The notes beneath the pieces are model-generated. The model saw only the letters and a list, made by a program, of their open reading frames with translations. It did no database searches and was not told the origin of the DNA. Made by a program: the position numbers and the translations under genes. From NCBI GenBank assembly GCA_949987565.1, contig OX465108.1, forward strand, positions 2,418,677-2,482,676: DNA of 64,000 bases, read 5' to 3'. The DNA is from Luidia sarsii. Its lineage: Eukaryota; Echinodermata; Asteroidea; Paxillosida; Luidiidae. This document shows, piece by piece, positions 12,290 through 23,800 of the stretch (within the stretch, counting starts at the first letter, position 1; each line of letters opens with the position of its first letter).

Positions 12290-12680
12290 GTTGTGTGAGG
12301 TACTCAATCATGAGCCCACTCCTACTCCCCCGAAATTCTCTACTGGGTCGAACGCCACGCCCACCCAGCACGTCCCGTCCCGAGCAGACCCGTCCACACT
12401 CACTGAAAAAAAATGGGAGGAACCGTCCCGAAAAACCACTTAAAAACAGACCTTTAAATCCCGGCGAAAACGAAATCGGTGCCGTCACGACGCTAGACGA
12501 AGATCGGCATTCTCCTCGGCCAAAGTCTCTCGGACATCCAGCTCCTGGCGTTCGCATCAAGACCGCATTTCAGTATCGACTCGCTCTCGATCGGGACGAG
12601 TTATATATAAAGGAAAGGCCGCCGCTCAGCAAGCAACGCCGTGGTTTCTAAATCTCCGCCATGTTTTTAGTCCACAACTT
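12290..12680 (-). promoter_or_regulatory. CpG-rich candidate promoter / first non-coding exon
   Basis: A local block rich in CpG, unlike its AT-rich surroundings. On the minus strand it has an ATGGCGGAG element (12654-12662) resembling YY1 sites. A TATA-like tttatatataa (about 12602-12612) and a donor-like ca|gtgagt near 12403 follow. It could start the Csk-like transcript. It might equally serve the plus strand; no coding exon with correct phase was found in it. Confidence 0.35.
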
Positions 12681-13081
12681 CCGCTACCATTACTGGAGGA
12701 AAGAAATTTGCCCCACGAGACTCCCGGCGACTGTTTCGTGAATGCACCGACGACTCTTTAATGTACACTTTGAATGATTGTTTTATTTACAAGTGAACGG
12801 CTGTTTAATGAAAGCATTTACGGCTGTTCTATGCGAGCGTTAAAAAAAGACTGCTTTAGATAAATTTTGGCAGTAAATCAACAGGTTTAAGGGATAGGTC
12901 TGCAGGAAAACCCAGAATTTCTCAGAAACTTTGGTTGCGTGATCCTGTGATGACATCACAAATCTCATGAATATTGGGATTCTCATTAGCATAACAACTG
13001 AAAACTTTCAAATTCCAAATACACCCAAGAACGAGAGTGAAAAACAGTTTGATTGTCAGCAACATTGCAAAACAGTTTTGC

Positions 13082-13432
13082 AGACCCTTTAAATACAACA
13101 TTGGTAAAGGTCAAAAGATTGCCACAGTTTGTGTGTTAAACCATTAACCATCCAAAAAAAAGCAATCCTGCAAAGGTTTTAGCTCTAATGGTGATCTGAG
13201 AAAGTAGAAAAAGGTAAAAAACCATCGATCGCGGCTTTTGCGCCATTCTGTAGTGTAAGAAATAGTTTATGACTTGCAAGTAAACTATTTTTCAATATTT
13301 GAGTGAAGATTTCTAGGGAAGTACAGTATCCCAGACCGTAAGATTTCAACATGACGATTATATCATGACCATCTACAAACTGTGTAAATTAGAAGGAAAT
13401 CTGTGGACATCGATGTTTTCAGATCTTCCCAA
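13082..13432. mobile_element. MITE, same family
   Basis: It begins ccctttaaatacaacattgg and reads through the shared interior (gattgccacagtttgtgtgt, ggaaatctgtggacatcgat) to ttttcagatcttccc. The right terminal repeat is missing. Confidence 0.85.
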
Positions 13433-14351
13433 AGCCTTGGCAGAGGTATTAATAAAGATCAAGGGTAGTACAACTATCCAAACACGTGGAAAAGCATTCA
13501 AGCTGGACTCCGTAAATCGTAACGGAAACATTGTGGAGCTTTTATTTGACTTTCAAATATATACACATCAGCTCTTTAAAAATATAATATTGGAACAGGA
13601 ATATGCTATAGTATCTTCCATATCAAAAGGTGTCTTAAACTTAATGATATTCAAAAAAGCTCTATAAATACACGCATACCATAAAATAGAGATTACCCTA
13701 TCATTCTTCATTTTAGCTAAGTGACTGCATAAAAATGTATCAATAATGCCTAAAAGACTTCAATTTCTGGAAAAAATATAATTGAATGACATGTGGTTTT
13801 AAATTGATAACATTTATCATCAACCATCAGTCAAGGTCACTAACAATTCACCCCTCAAACTGCACTTGTTGTCTAATAGTACAAATAATAGCTAGGTCCC
13901 TTAGAAAAGAACATTGTCACATGCCAGATTCTATGCACAAATCCCTATACTACCATTTCTGTTGTTAACATGATTCAGTGAACATTATCAATAAACCATT
14001 TTGTTGTCATAATCACATGTGCTTGATTGGAGCATTCCAACCAGAATTAACCTTAAAATAACATCCTTAACTTGACAAAGCCATATACAATGAATCCTTA
14101 TATGACGATGTAATTGCATAAAAAAATGTGCACAAAAGTTAATCTCCGATTTATTTTGTTCTGCAAAATTCTACTCTATCTGAAGCAATCGTTTCAAGAA
14201 GACATTCTCCTTGAATAAAGTGTGGTCACAATCTAAGGCTTGAAGTGTTACGGCAAAGTGTTGATTTTAATTACTCCGGATATGATATCAAGTCAAACAA
14301 ATGAACAACAAAACTGACTGAGATCTTTACGGCAACATTGTAAAAATGGCA

Positions 14352-14450
14352 AAGAAATCTTTTGAATTGAACGCGAGACCTTTGGTTTTGCATACCAATG
14401 CTCTAAGCATCTGAGCTATCCAGCGTTTAGATGGTGGCCTTCCCCACCAA
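14352..14450 (-). mobile_element. Degenerate tRNA SINE
   Basis: gaacgcgagaccttt, gcatctgagctatccagcgt and tagatggtggccttccccac, in reverse orientation. Confidence 0.6.
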
Positions 14451-15335
14451 AAAAACTAGCCTCATCCTAATTTATCAGAAGAAAAGCAAAGTGGAGGTCG
14501 TGGTATTATGACCCTTGCAGAAACAGATCTTCTGCAGAGATCAAAGCATCGATCCCTCTGACTTTTGAGTCTTAAAAAAAAGGCACATTTGGTGTTCTGT
14601 CTTCATGCTAATAATTAATTTTGGTTTGCATACAATTAGAAAAAAAAACGTTGCAGGATTCTTGAGGATTCCTCTAGTGCAACATTGCTGTCACTGAAAG
14701 CTTTACAAAAATATACCCTTAAGTTACTCTCAATCAAATTAGATTTTCTTTTTTAAAGCATTAACAAAAATTAATTAAATGGCTAAAATGCAAATCTCCA
14801 CAACTTAGAGAACCTTTCTTAAGGGCAGACTGACAGACAAAAATTGACAGGAAGGGGAAAAAGTACTAGGATATGGAGGACCGAAACGGCAAACTTCGTC
14901 TATCTCATCTCCTTCTTATATATCTCAGTTTTCTTTGTTACAGTTTATGAAAGAAGTCCATGTATGCACAAGATAACTCAACCATCATGTGTACAGAGTT
15001 GCACAAGTTGTGACTTAATAAAGTGCTAATTACATTACATCAATTATCATTCAAGTATACGAAATGGAAGTCAAAGCATTCTACAACCACAGCTGTAATA
15101 GTAGGACTAACCACAGCTGACTGATTCTACCATTAATCTAATAGAATTTAGAAGGGGAATTGAAAGGCCAATTGTGACCCGGCACAGCATAATGAAGAAT
15201 AACCCCATTTTTTAGATTTTGAGGTTGTCTAATGACGTGAAAGAGTATACCATTAGCTTTCAAATGATATCAAAATATAATTTCCTCTAATACTTAAAAT
15301 TTCCGAAAATACAAAAAACAAGAGAATTGATTTGT

Positions 15336-18319
15336 AATCGAATTGTGAAGATACTTTAACTTCAGTCTCTCGCCTGATCCCTACTGGCTTACAGATATCT
15401 CACACCCCCCAAATTGGAAAACTCTCCCCCAACCTACAGAAAAAATGGAATCAAATTCTTTATAGTGCTTCCATTCAGCTCATCAAGGTCCTCTCTGAGC
15501 AATGTGAAATCACCCTTCAGGCTGTCCACCAGGACATTGCTAATCTGGACTCAAAACTACGCGCCAGCTGTTCTGAAAGCCAGTACAAGGATCTCAGTGA
15601 TGAGATTGAGAAAGGTCTCTCTAACCTCAATTCTGTTCTCACCGACAGGAGAAACAAGAAGATTGGTGGCCTTGTTGCCAAACAACGCAGACACAACCGC
15701 TTCAGACGCAGTCCCCAGTCTACACCTTTACCCCCCACCAACACTGTTGTCAACCTTTCCTCTTCTTCTCTAACTGACGCAGAGCATACGTTACTTTCCA
15801 AGGGCTTGAACTTTTGTCCTACTCCCCCCAAAGTTGACCAAGTAATGCTCAGTCAAGATCTCACTGAGTATTACCGCAGACTTCGTCTGACTGAGTTCTT
15901 CTTTGATTCTGGCTCCAGTAAAGAAGAACCTTTCCGTGTAAAAAGCACCTGGGTCCCCCCCAAGAACCGTGTTCCAGCCCTTGAAACGTATGTGCAAGCA
16001 GTCAGTTCTCAAGTTTCCAACTCCTCTCATCTTACCCGTAAGCCCCACGACAATCTCCCTAGGGAAGAACGCCTTGCTCTCAACACTCTACGTTCCCGCG
16101 GTGACATCATTATCAAGCCAGCAGATAAAGGGTCAGCCGTAGTTATCATGGATCGCCAAAAATATATTGATGAAGCCAATCGCCAACTCAACAATCCCCA
16201 GCACTATAAATGTCTGGACTCTAACCCCACTGGCAAATTTTCAGAGCAAATTCAGGAAGTTTTGGATGACATGCGATCACGTGATCATTTGAGTAAAAAA
16301 GCTCACAGATTTCTATCACCTATCAATTGTAGAACTGCCAGATTCTACCTTCTCCCGAAAATTCACAAGGCCAACAACCCAGGTAGACCCATCATCTCTG
16401 GCAATGGTTCACCTACGGAACACATATCTCTTTTCATTGACTCTTTTCTCAAACCCCTGGTTCCCCAAATCCCCTCATACGTCCATGACACTCCCGACTT
16501 TCTGCGAAAGTTGGAAAGTGTCAAGGATCAAATCCCTGCCACTGCCATAATTGGTACTATTGACGTCTCCTCTCTATACACTAACATCCCCCAGGAAGAA
16601 GGCATTCAAGCTTGCTCCTCGGCCCTGGCCAAGGGAAAACAGTCTTCTCCACCCATCTCCGACATAACCACCCTCATGAGGTTAGTGCTGGCCAAGAATA
16701 ATTTCTCCTTTCTTGGCAAGCACTATCTTCAAGTGCATGGCACTGCCATGGGCACGCGCATGGCTCCTTCCTTTGCATGCCTCTTCATGGGTGACCTTGA
16801 GGAACGCATGCTCAGTGAGGCTCCATGCCGTCCCTGGATTTGGTGGAGATACATAGATGACGTGTTCTTCATTTGGACTAGGGACGGTAGCAGCTTGAAT
16901 GCGTTCTTTGACCACATCAATTCCTTCCATAGGACCATCAAATTCACTTGGGAGCAGTCTCTTCAACAGACCCACTTTCTGGACGTCACCGTCCGGAAAG
17001 ACCTCAATACACTAACTACTGACTTGTATTCTAAGCCCACCGACACTCATCAATATCTCCATTCCTCCAGTTGTCACCCTAGACACTGTAAGACTGGTAT
17101 AGCTTACAGCCAGGCCCTCAGATTGAGGCGTATATGTTCCAATGAGTCCGACTTTCGCCGCCATACACGTGTATTGGCCAGTAACTTAGTTGCTAGAGGC
17201 TATAGTTCTCGCCAAGTGAAGAACTCCATTGCTAAAGTCTATTCCATTCCCAGAAGTTCGGCACTAAAACAAAAGCCTCCAGGTCCCAAGGACAAGCCCA
17301 AAGTTCCCTTAGTTACTTCCTACCACCCTTCTCTTCCTCCTCTCAGGAAGATAACTAAGGAAAACCACCATATTCTCCACACTTCAGATCGTCTGGCTGA
17401 AGCCATTCCTAATTCGCCTGTTTTGGCTTTCAGGCGCCCCCGTAACCTGCGTGACTTAATTGTCCGAGCAGAGGTTCCCCCTTTGGACTCTTCACCTCCA
17501 ACCAAATTTGGTACATTTAAGTGTACCTCGAAATGCATTGTTTGCAAGACACATGTCAAGGAAATAGACTCTTTCAATGGACATTCTTCTGGAACTACCC
17601 ACACGACCTATGGCTCTATCACGTGCACTACCTCAAACATCATATACCTCATCTCTTGTAGAGTTTGTAATATTCAGTATGTTGGCGAGACAAAAAACAC
17701 CCTCAAAAAGCGAATCTATGGCCATAGGTCTACCATCAAAACCGGTAAAATGGACACCCCTGTTGGGTATCACTTCAATCTCCCTGATCATTCGATATCA
17801 GACATGAGTGTACTGGGCATAGAATCACTTGGTCACCGTAGTAATGCTGTCCGTCTTAGCCGTGAGAAAATGTGGATGAAGCGTCTTCGGACTATTCAAC
17901 CACATGGTCTCAACATCCAGGAGGGTAATGACTAACACCATGCAGCTTTCTGATAATCCTTCTTTTGTGTTCAGTCTTTCACACTTCTCTCTTTGATCTT
18001 TTCCCCCTATTGTCACTAATCCCTACCCCACTCCTTGCCCTTCTCTTTGATCTTTCCCCCTCCTCTCACTAATCCCTACCCTACCCCTTGCCCTTCCCTT
18101 TGATCTCTCCCTACCAGCTTCACTCTTTGTCCTCTGTTTCTCATCCGTGTCCTATTCACTCTCCCCCCCTGCCTTCGTGTACATGTATCTGTTTTGTCCT
18201 TGTCACTCTGCCTTTGAGAAAGGTCCTGCTAGGATCGAAACGTCAGGCCCACTAAATTTTAGATTTACTTTTTGGTAATTTTAGTCAGTAAGCAGTTTGC
18301 AACATTTTTGTATATCACC
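15336..18319 (+). mobile_element. Penelope-like element, near full-length copy
   Basis: The element comprises the RT/EN ORF plus a 3' UTR of about 385 bp. The 3' UTR contains three pyrimidine-rich repeats of roughly 50 bp (about 17986-18110) and the hammerhead-like motif at 18210-18250. The 3' boundary, near 18319 (gtatatcacc), is defined by loss of identity with the second copy at 1-228. I could not fix the 5' boundary. Confidence 0.88.
15338..17935 (+). CDS. Penelope-like retroelement: reverse transcriptase with GIY-YIG endonuclease
   Basis: An open frame without internal stops runs from just after an in-frame TAA (15335) to TAA at 17935. It has no ATG near its 5' end, so it may be slightly truncated or use a non-AUG start. 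The N-terminal part is a coiled, lysine-rich segment. The RT core follows: FYLLPKIHK, GRPIISGNGSPTEHISL, TIDVSSLYTNIP (motif A), GTAMGTRMAPSFACLFMG (motif B), and WRYIDDVFFIW (motif C with YIDD). The Penelope-typical DLYSKPTDTHQYLH follows. The C-terminus has a CxxC element (SKCIVC) and the GIY-YIG nuclease (IIYLISCRVCNIQYVGETKN). Penelope-like elements prime reverse transcription at a nicked target. The ORF is complete enough to be a young, possibly active copy. Confidence 0.95.
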   Translation, partial: SNCEDTLTSVSRLIPTGLQISHTPQIGKLSPNLQKKWNQILYSASIQLIKVLSEQCEITLQAVHQDIANLDSKLRASCSESQYKDLSDEIEKGLSNLNSVLTDRRNKKIGGLVAKQRRHNRFRRSPQSTPLPPTNTVVNLSSSSLTDAEHTLLSKGLNFCPTPPKVDQVMLSQDLTEYYRRLRLTEFFFDSGSSKEEPFRVKSTWVPPKNRVPALETYVQAVSSQVSNSSHLTRKPHDNLPREERLALNTLRSRGDIIIKPADKGSAVVIMDRQKYIDEANRQLNNPQHYKCLDSNPTGKFSEQIQEVLDDMRSRDHLSKKAHRFLSPINCRTARFYLLPKIHKANNPGRPIISGNGSPTEHISLFIDSFLKPLVPQIPSYVHDTPDFLRKLESVKDQIPATAIIGTIDVSSLYTNIPQEEGIQACSSALAKGKQSSPPISDITTLMRLVLAKNNFSFLGKHYLQVHGTAMGTRMAPSFACLFMGDLEERMLSEAPCRPWIWWRYIDDVFFIWTRDGSSLNAFFDHINSFHRTIKFTWEQSLQQTHFLDVTVRKDLNTLTTDLYSKPTDTHQYLHSSSCHPRHCKTGIAYSQALRLRRICSNESDFRRHTRVLASNLVARGYSSRQVKNSIAKVYSIPRSSALKQKPPGPKDKPKVPLVTSYHPSLPPLRKITKENHHILHTSDRLAEAIPNSPVLAFRRPRNLRDLIVRAEVPPLDSSPPTKFGTFKCTSKCIVCKTHVKEIDSFNGHSSGTTHTTYGSITCTTSNIIYLISCRVCNIQYVGETKNTLKKRIYGHRSTIKTGKMDTPVGYHFNLPDHSISDMSVLGIESLGHRSNAVRLSREKMWMKRLRTIQPHGLNIQEGND

Positions 18320-18797
18320 TTCAGGCGTTGTTTACTCAAAAAGTGTTTTGGTGGGATATTCCTCATGTTGTTGTGCTGGGTCACAATTGGAAAGGGGTAA
18401 CTAAACTGACAAAACTGATGAACAATGCCATTGAACAAGTAGGCCTATACATGTATAACAACATCGTAAGCTGGATTTGGGCTTTGGTTCAGTGCAATTT
18501 GCTGGGATTTAATCTTTGTTAATGTATACAAAAAATCATCATGTCAGAGTCAAAACCAGAAAGAAACTTTCAATATACAATAGCTGAAAATACAAAAAAG
18601 TACTTTAAATATGCATTGGCAGTTGGCACTGTACAGCTGAATTGGTATTTAGATAGTGGCAGGTCTTTACTTGTCTGTGCTGGCCCGACGGACTACACCC
18701 GATTTGCTTGCTCTGATGGCAGAACGTCTTGCACTCTTGCGATCCAGATGATGAATTAAGGGTGCCTAATTCAAGAAAAGAAAAACACAGAGACTAG

Positions 18798-19372
18798 TTG
18801 ACTAGTTGACTTATTGACTAGTTGACTTGTTGATTTGTTGACTCATTGACTAGTTGACTTGTTGACTTGTTGACTCATTGACTAGTTGACTCATTGACTA
18901 GTTGGCTTATTGACTTATTGACTAGTTGACTTGTTGATTTGTTGACCCATTGACTAGTTGACTTGGTGACTTGTTGACTCATTGACTAGTTGACTTGTTG
19001 ACTTGTTGACTCATTGACTAGTTGACTCATTGACTAGTTGACTTATTGACTTATTGACTAGTTGACTTGTTGATTTGTTGACTCATTGACTAGTTGACTT
19101 GGTGACTTGTTGACTCATTGACTATAGTTGACTCATTGACTAGTTGGCTTATTGACTTATTGACTAGTTGACTAGTTGACCAGTTGACTAGTTGACTAGA
19201 TGACTAGTTGACTAATTAACTAATTGACTGGTTGACTACATAGTTGACTAGTTGACAAGTTGACTTATTCACTAGTTGACAGGTTGACTAGTTGACTAAT
19301 TAACTAATTGACTGGTTGACTACATAGTTGACTAGTTGACAAGTTGACTTATTCACTAGTTGACAGGTTGAC
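18798..19372. repeat. TTGACTAGT-type satellite
   Basis: About 575 bp of units near 9-10 bp (ttgactagt, tgacttgt, tgactcat) with higher-order blocks of 80-150 bp repeated. Confidence 0.93.
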
Positions 19373-19490
19373 CATTTGGGAAGGCCACCTTCTAAGGGCT
19401 AGATAGCTCAGGTTGTATGATCACTGGTAGCCTAGCTGGTACACAGAGCCTGTGGTATTGGTATCAAATCCCAGTGAAGTCAAAATTTCT
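19372..19490 (+). mobile_element. Degenerate tRNA SINE
   Basis: ggaaggccaccttctaaggg, agatagctcagg and atcaaatcccagtgaagtca, directly after the TTGACTAGT satellite. Confidence 0.6.
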
Positions 19491-20713
19491 TTGATTTTAA
19501 AACAATTTCCCTGTCAATATCGTTTGTTTCTCTGTTACTCTTGAGAAAGCGCTTTGATTTGAGATATTTCCCTTGTGAATTAGATTTTTTTCTCATTTTA
19601 ACTATTTCTCAGTTTGGGGGGGGGGTGTGAGTGGAGTTAATAGAAAAAGCTGAACACAATTTACATTAAGAAAAATCAAACATATAAGTGTTACTTGAAT
19701 ACATGTAGCTCTGTTAAATAACTCAAAAAATTTCTTAATTTGGGGGGCTGTTTGTGAGTGGAGTTAATAATAAAAAAAATTGTTAAAAAAATAATGTGAG
19801 TCACAAGTTTACGTCCGATATTCCTGCTTTCAGTTTGACAGACTTTCGACATTTTTCCATTTTTGTTCAATTTGTTATTAATTTTTTTAACCCCCCCCCC
19901 AATTTGATTGACTTTGTCAGATTCCTTCCAAATTTCCTTGAAAAGATTTGATGGGAATATTTTTATATACATAATGCTCCAAATTAAGATGTTTCTTTTT
20001 CACTCTCACATTAAAAACCAGGTTAGTACAAAATAAATCGAACATTAGTTCAAAACGATTGTCACAATCACAACCAATCTGAAATCGAGTTTCTTTCAAT
20101 CTCGAAGAAAATTCAAGGCTCAAAATGCTGAATACAGAGTTATACCAGAGGATCCCTTTTTTTTAAAAGAAAGATCCTGCTGGGATCAAAATGACACGCC
20201 CTTCTGCTTCCGTCTATTTCTTGAGAAATAACCGAGAAGTGGCTGAAGCCTCACCCTGTCCTGTACCCAAAATGGTACGATATTTGAATCTAGCATCGCT
20301 GGTAAACAACAATCCCTACCACACACCAGACTGGGGCCAATTTCAAAGAGCCGCTTAAGCGCCCAAAATGTGCTTAAGCAGCAAAACATCATGATCCACA
20401 TAATCCCCCTTGCCTAGCCAAATTTCACTTTTGTTTCAAGCTACCGGGGTAAATAAAGAAGAGTGGAATACAAGCCAAAAGCAATGGACATCACATCGCA
20501 GAGCAGTTTGTAATCCTGCTTACACAAGGAAGACTTTTCCTGCTTAGCAGATTTCCAGGCTTAAGGGGCTCTATGAAATTGTTAGGATGGTCCGCATTCC
20601 GATCAGTGCTTTTTGCCAACTACTCACAGCAGGCTCTCTTTTGCGTACATGTACCTTTTTTGTTTGTTTTTTTGAGGGGGGATTGTGTGTGAGGTTATTT
20701 TCCTGGAGTTCCT
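19491..20713. other. 3' flank of the myosin gene
   Basis: AT-rich with a C-run (19891-19900) and a diverged Penelope motif (20170-20205). The myosin 3' UTR should lie here on the minus strand, but I found no clear polyadenylation signal close to the stop. Confidence 0.5.
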
Positions 20714-20896
20714 TTAGCGATTCTTGGGCTTATAGGATTTGGCGGGTGGGGCACGGACAGCCGGGGTGGCCGTCGGGGGGCCGGCGGGGGCAGGGGGTGG
20801 TGGCGGGGGCTGGGGGCGTGCCCTGGGCGCCCCCGAGTACAGGCGCTGAGGGATGGGCGGGCGCAGGTCCTCTGGGTTGTTGTTAGTGCCGTGATG
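20714..20896 (-). CDS. Myosin exon 29 (proline-rich C-terminus and stop)
   Basis: Sixty codons and TAA. It encodes [18 protein letters not shown], a run of alternating prolines ([16 protein letters not shown]) and the basic ending [15 protein letters not shown] (1049-1054) matches the class II SH3 ligand PxxPxR. The phase is 0 with exon 28. Because it is GC-rich and low in complexity, all three frames are open; this one is set by phase and has the stop. Confidence 0.85.
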   Translation of the reverse strand, partial: HHGTNNNPEDLRPPIPQRLYSGAPRARPQPPPPPPAPAGPPTATPAVRAPPAKSYKPKNR

Positions 20897-23800
20897 CTGC
20901 AGAAGATAAGGGAGGGGGCACACATGACAAAAGACACACGGAGGGTAGGGGCATGTTGGAGGTGTGTGGAGCAATGACAGACGGACACACACAGACACAG
21001 ATGACCGGGGGGGAAAGAAAAAAAGGAAAAAAAGGAAAGAACGAGAGAAGAGGATTTAGCAATGAATTTATTCAGCTTTGAATGATGATGATGATTTTTT
21101 TTTTTTTTTTCATTCAACCTAAACCTGTCCATATCAGTTTATTGAGTCGATGGTGAATGAAGCGCAACAACTCGCACTGTTTTTGGACACATAAGTACAG
21201 TGGCAGTCAGACTACCTTAAACAAAAGAAAAATAGGAACAATGTCCAATCATGTCCAATTAATCGAGGCGTGATGATGGGTTTTGAATGGTGACTTGCAT
21301 TTTCTGATTAACAAAAGCAAAAGTTCTTTTCATCAATCCCCCCCCCCACTGTAGAGTTGAAGAATTCGCACTATGTGGAAGAGAGAGATGATATCATTCT
21401 GTTGGATATTATCTTTAAATACGATAGCTGAGCAGCAGTGTAGGCCTACCACTAATTAGCCTACTGGACCCTTTCCACCAGTTATGTTATGGCACCCTCT
21501 GTTGACGAGTTATTCTGCCCTGTGGGCGCAGCCATCTTTATTCTCCTCATGTCTTGTTGACATTATCAAGTAAAGCTGTTCCTCTCGTTCCTAAAGTCAG
21601 TGTTTAGTCGTGATTCATTCATCTAGAGCCAACCTCATTCTTATTCATGGCGTGGTTGCAGCTGAGGTACAGCTTTAATAATGTCAACAAACAAGACACC
21701 AGGAGAGTAAAGATGGCTGCGCCCACGAGGCAGAATAACTCGCCAACAGAGGGCGCCATAACATAGCTGGCGCTCTGATTCGGCAATCTTTCACAAAACC
21801 CAGAAACAAGTCTTGGAATTTTAAGGAAACAAAACTGGTTTTCATTCTCATTTAACCCCCTTTTCAGAGAAGTAACTGGATTGGACGATTCCTCAAGATT
21901 TGACTCTTTCACGGATGGCGGGAATTTCTTCTCAAGTATCACTTTCTGTTTGCACATTTCAAACATTATTCCAGGATCAAAACTTTGTGCAATGACATTC
22001 TTAACTTTGAAGGCAGGTTTCAATCTTACAGAACAAATAATGTCAACTCTTCCCGGTATTATGAACATTACAGAGTACAGACACACTTTTGTAACTAATA
22101 TGAGCCAGATTTGTCTGACATTTTGCGTGCACATTCTATTAACCTGACTGAGGCATTTCATTGTAGAGAGAAATTTGTGGAGGAAAAAAAGATGATATTG
22201 ATGGAGAAAGGGAAAAGGAAAAAAAAAGCAGAAGAAAATAGAGAAAAGGGTAGCAAGATAGCAGCAAGGAAAAGTTAGTGGTTACAAACAGTCACTCAGT
22301 TAATTACCAGCAATCATGCAGTGCTCTACCTAGCTGGTTAGTGTCAGTTAGTACTACTTCTACCTGTACTAAGGAAAAAGGCTAATAACTTATTTGGTTA
22401 ACCACTTCGCGCCCAAAATGTTTCCAGTACCCATGACCGCCATACGTTTTTTTTTTAAACAATGAGTCATTTTCAAAACTCAGTCAAACAATCGGGAACA
22501 ATATATATCTGTGATACAAATCAATACAAAGGGTATACTATGTGTACAAGTGAGTCAAACATGGACATCGAATCATCCACAGTAAAGGTCCCACAATAGT
22601 GCAATTGTTACCGCTGATCTTGGAAATTCATGTGGCAACTTGCGTCAAAACGGGTCTGTGTCATATTTTGTATCGTTTTGTTCGAGGCCAAAAAGAGTCT
22701 TTGTTTAAAACTTGGACAATAGCGGTGCCCGGATTTGGAGGGCCCGTCACATAGTAAAACCAGAGCAGACCCAACCTGGGGTGTCCCCAGCGTGAAGTGG
22801 TTAATACAATGGCATCAGACATGCATGCACCAAATGGCTAGTAACTGGAGTAAGTATATACATGCATGTGAATATGTGTCTTGGCAAAGCAAAATGGCAT
22901 GCTCTAATCATACTGGACATATTGTATGACGCATTCCTATTTGTCAAGTTCCCCGAATTCCCAGTAGCCCAAGAGGACCCAATTTCAATGGGACTCCAAC
23001 GTCTGTTTTGGAAAGGCACCAGACTGCGTGGACTTGCGTTCAGGGCGCATTCATACACTTGCATTTAGCAAGCGCAAGATTGACTGCTGCAGGGGGTAAA
23101 CGGTCCGTTCCGTCTTACAAGCACTGATTGCGAGAAACGAGGTGAAATGCACGCAATAAAGCAAGCAAGCAATCAAGCAAGCAATCAAGCAAGCAAGCGT
23201 TATTTGTGTGAAAAGCTGTTACAATGAAGTATGCCCAAGCCACAACTGAACTTCGAAAACCATCATTTCAATTAACAGCTGAATTCTCTGTCAATCTGAC
23301 TGTCTGCTTCATCACTAATCAATCACCACCATTTATTTTCAGAGAATCTTCAAAAATTCCACGGCCACATTTTTGTTGTCTAAACCGGTCCAGTCAAAGT
23401 TTGCTTTACCAATTGTTTCATTTTTTGGGAGGGTGTGTTAATTAACTTGTATTGAAAGGAGAATTTGTGTTATAAAACATGATCATGACTTCATTCTAAT
23501 GTGACTTATTTCCATAGAGCCTATCGCATATTGAGGTGTTGTGTCAGTGGTACTGAAAACAACATGCACGTACACGACAATACAGAAAGACAATATTAAG
23601 TGAACATAATATACACAGCAAAAACAAACACACCAAAAAAACATTGCATTAATCAAAGGCAGCTCCGCAAGTGCAGAAATAGGAATCCCGATTAAAAAGA
23701 TACTCTCAGAAATTATTCTAGGTTATTTAGGTATCTGAAGAGGAAAGATAGGAGATTTGCGTCGTTATATATCCACGGATTTAAAAAGTTTAAAAGAAAT

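Larger units (their letters stand above)
12700..15335. other. Intergenic AT-rich stretch
   Basis: It contains one MITE (13082-13432) and a degenerate SINE (14352-14450). Nothing else recognisable; short ORFs here show no family features. Confidence 0.6.

Noticed and set aside
12178..12651. 157-residue ORF in the CpG block
   Set aside because: No domain or conserved feature. Open frames are expected in a GC-rich block, and the opposite strand is equally open.
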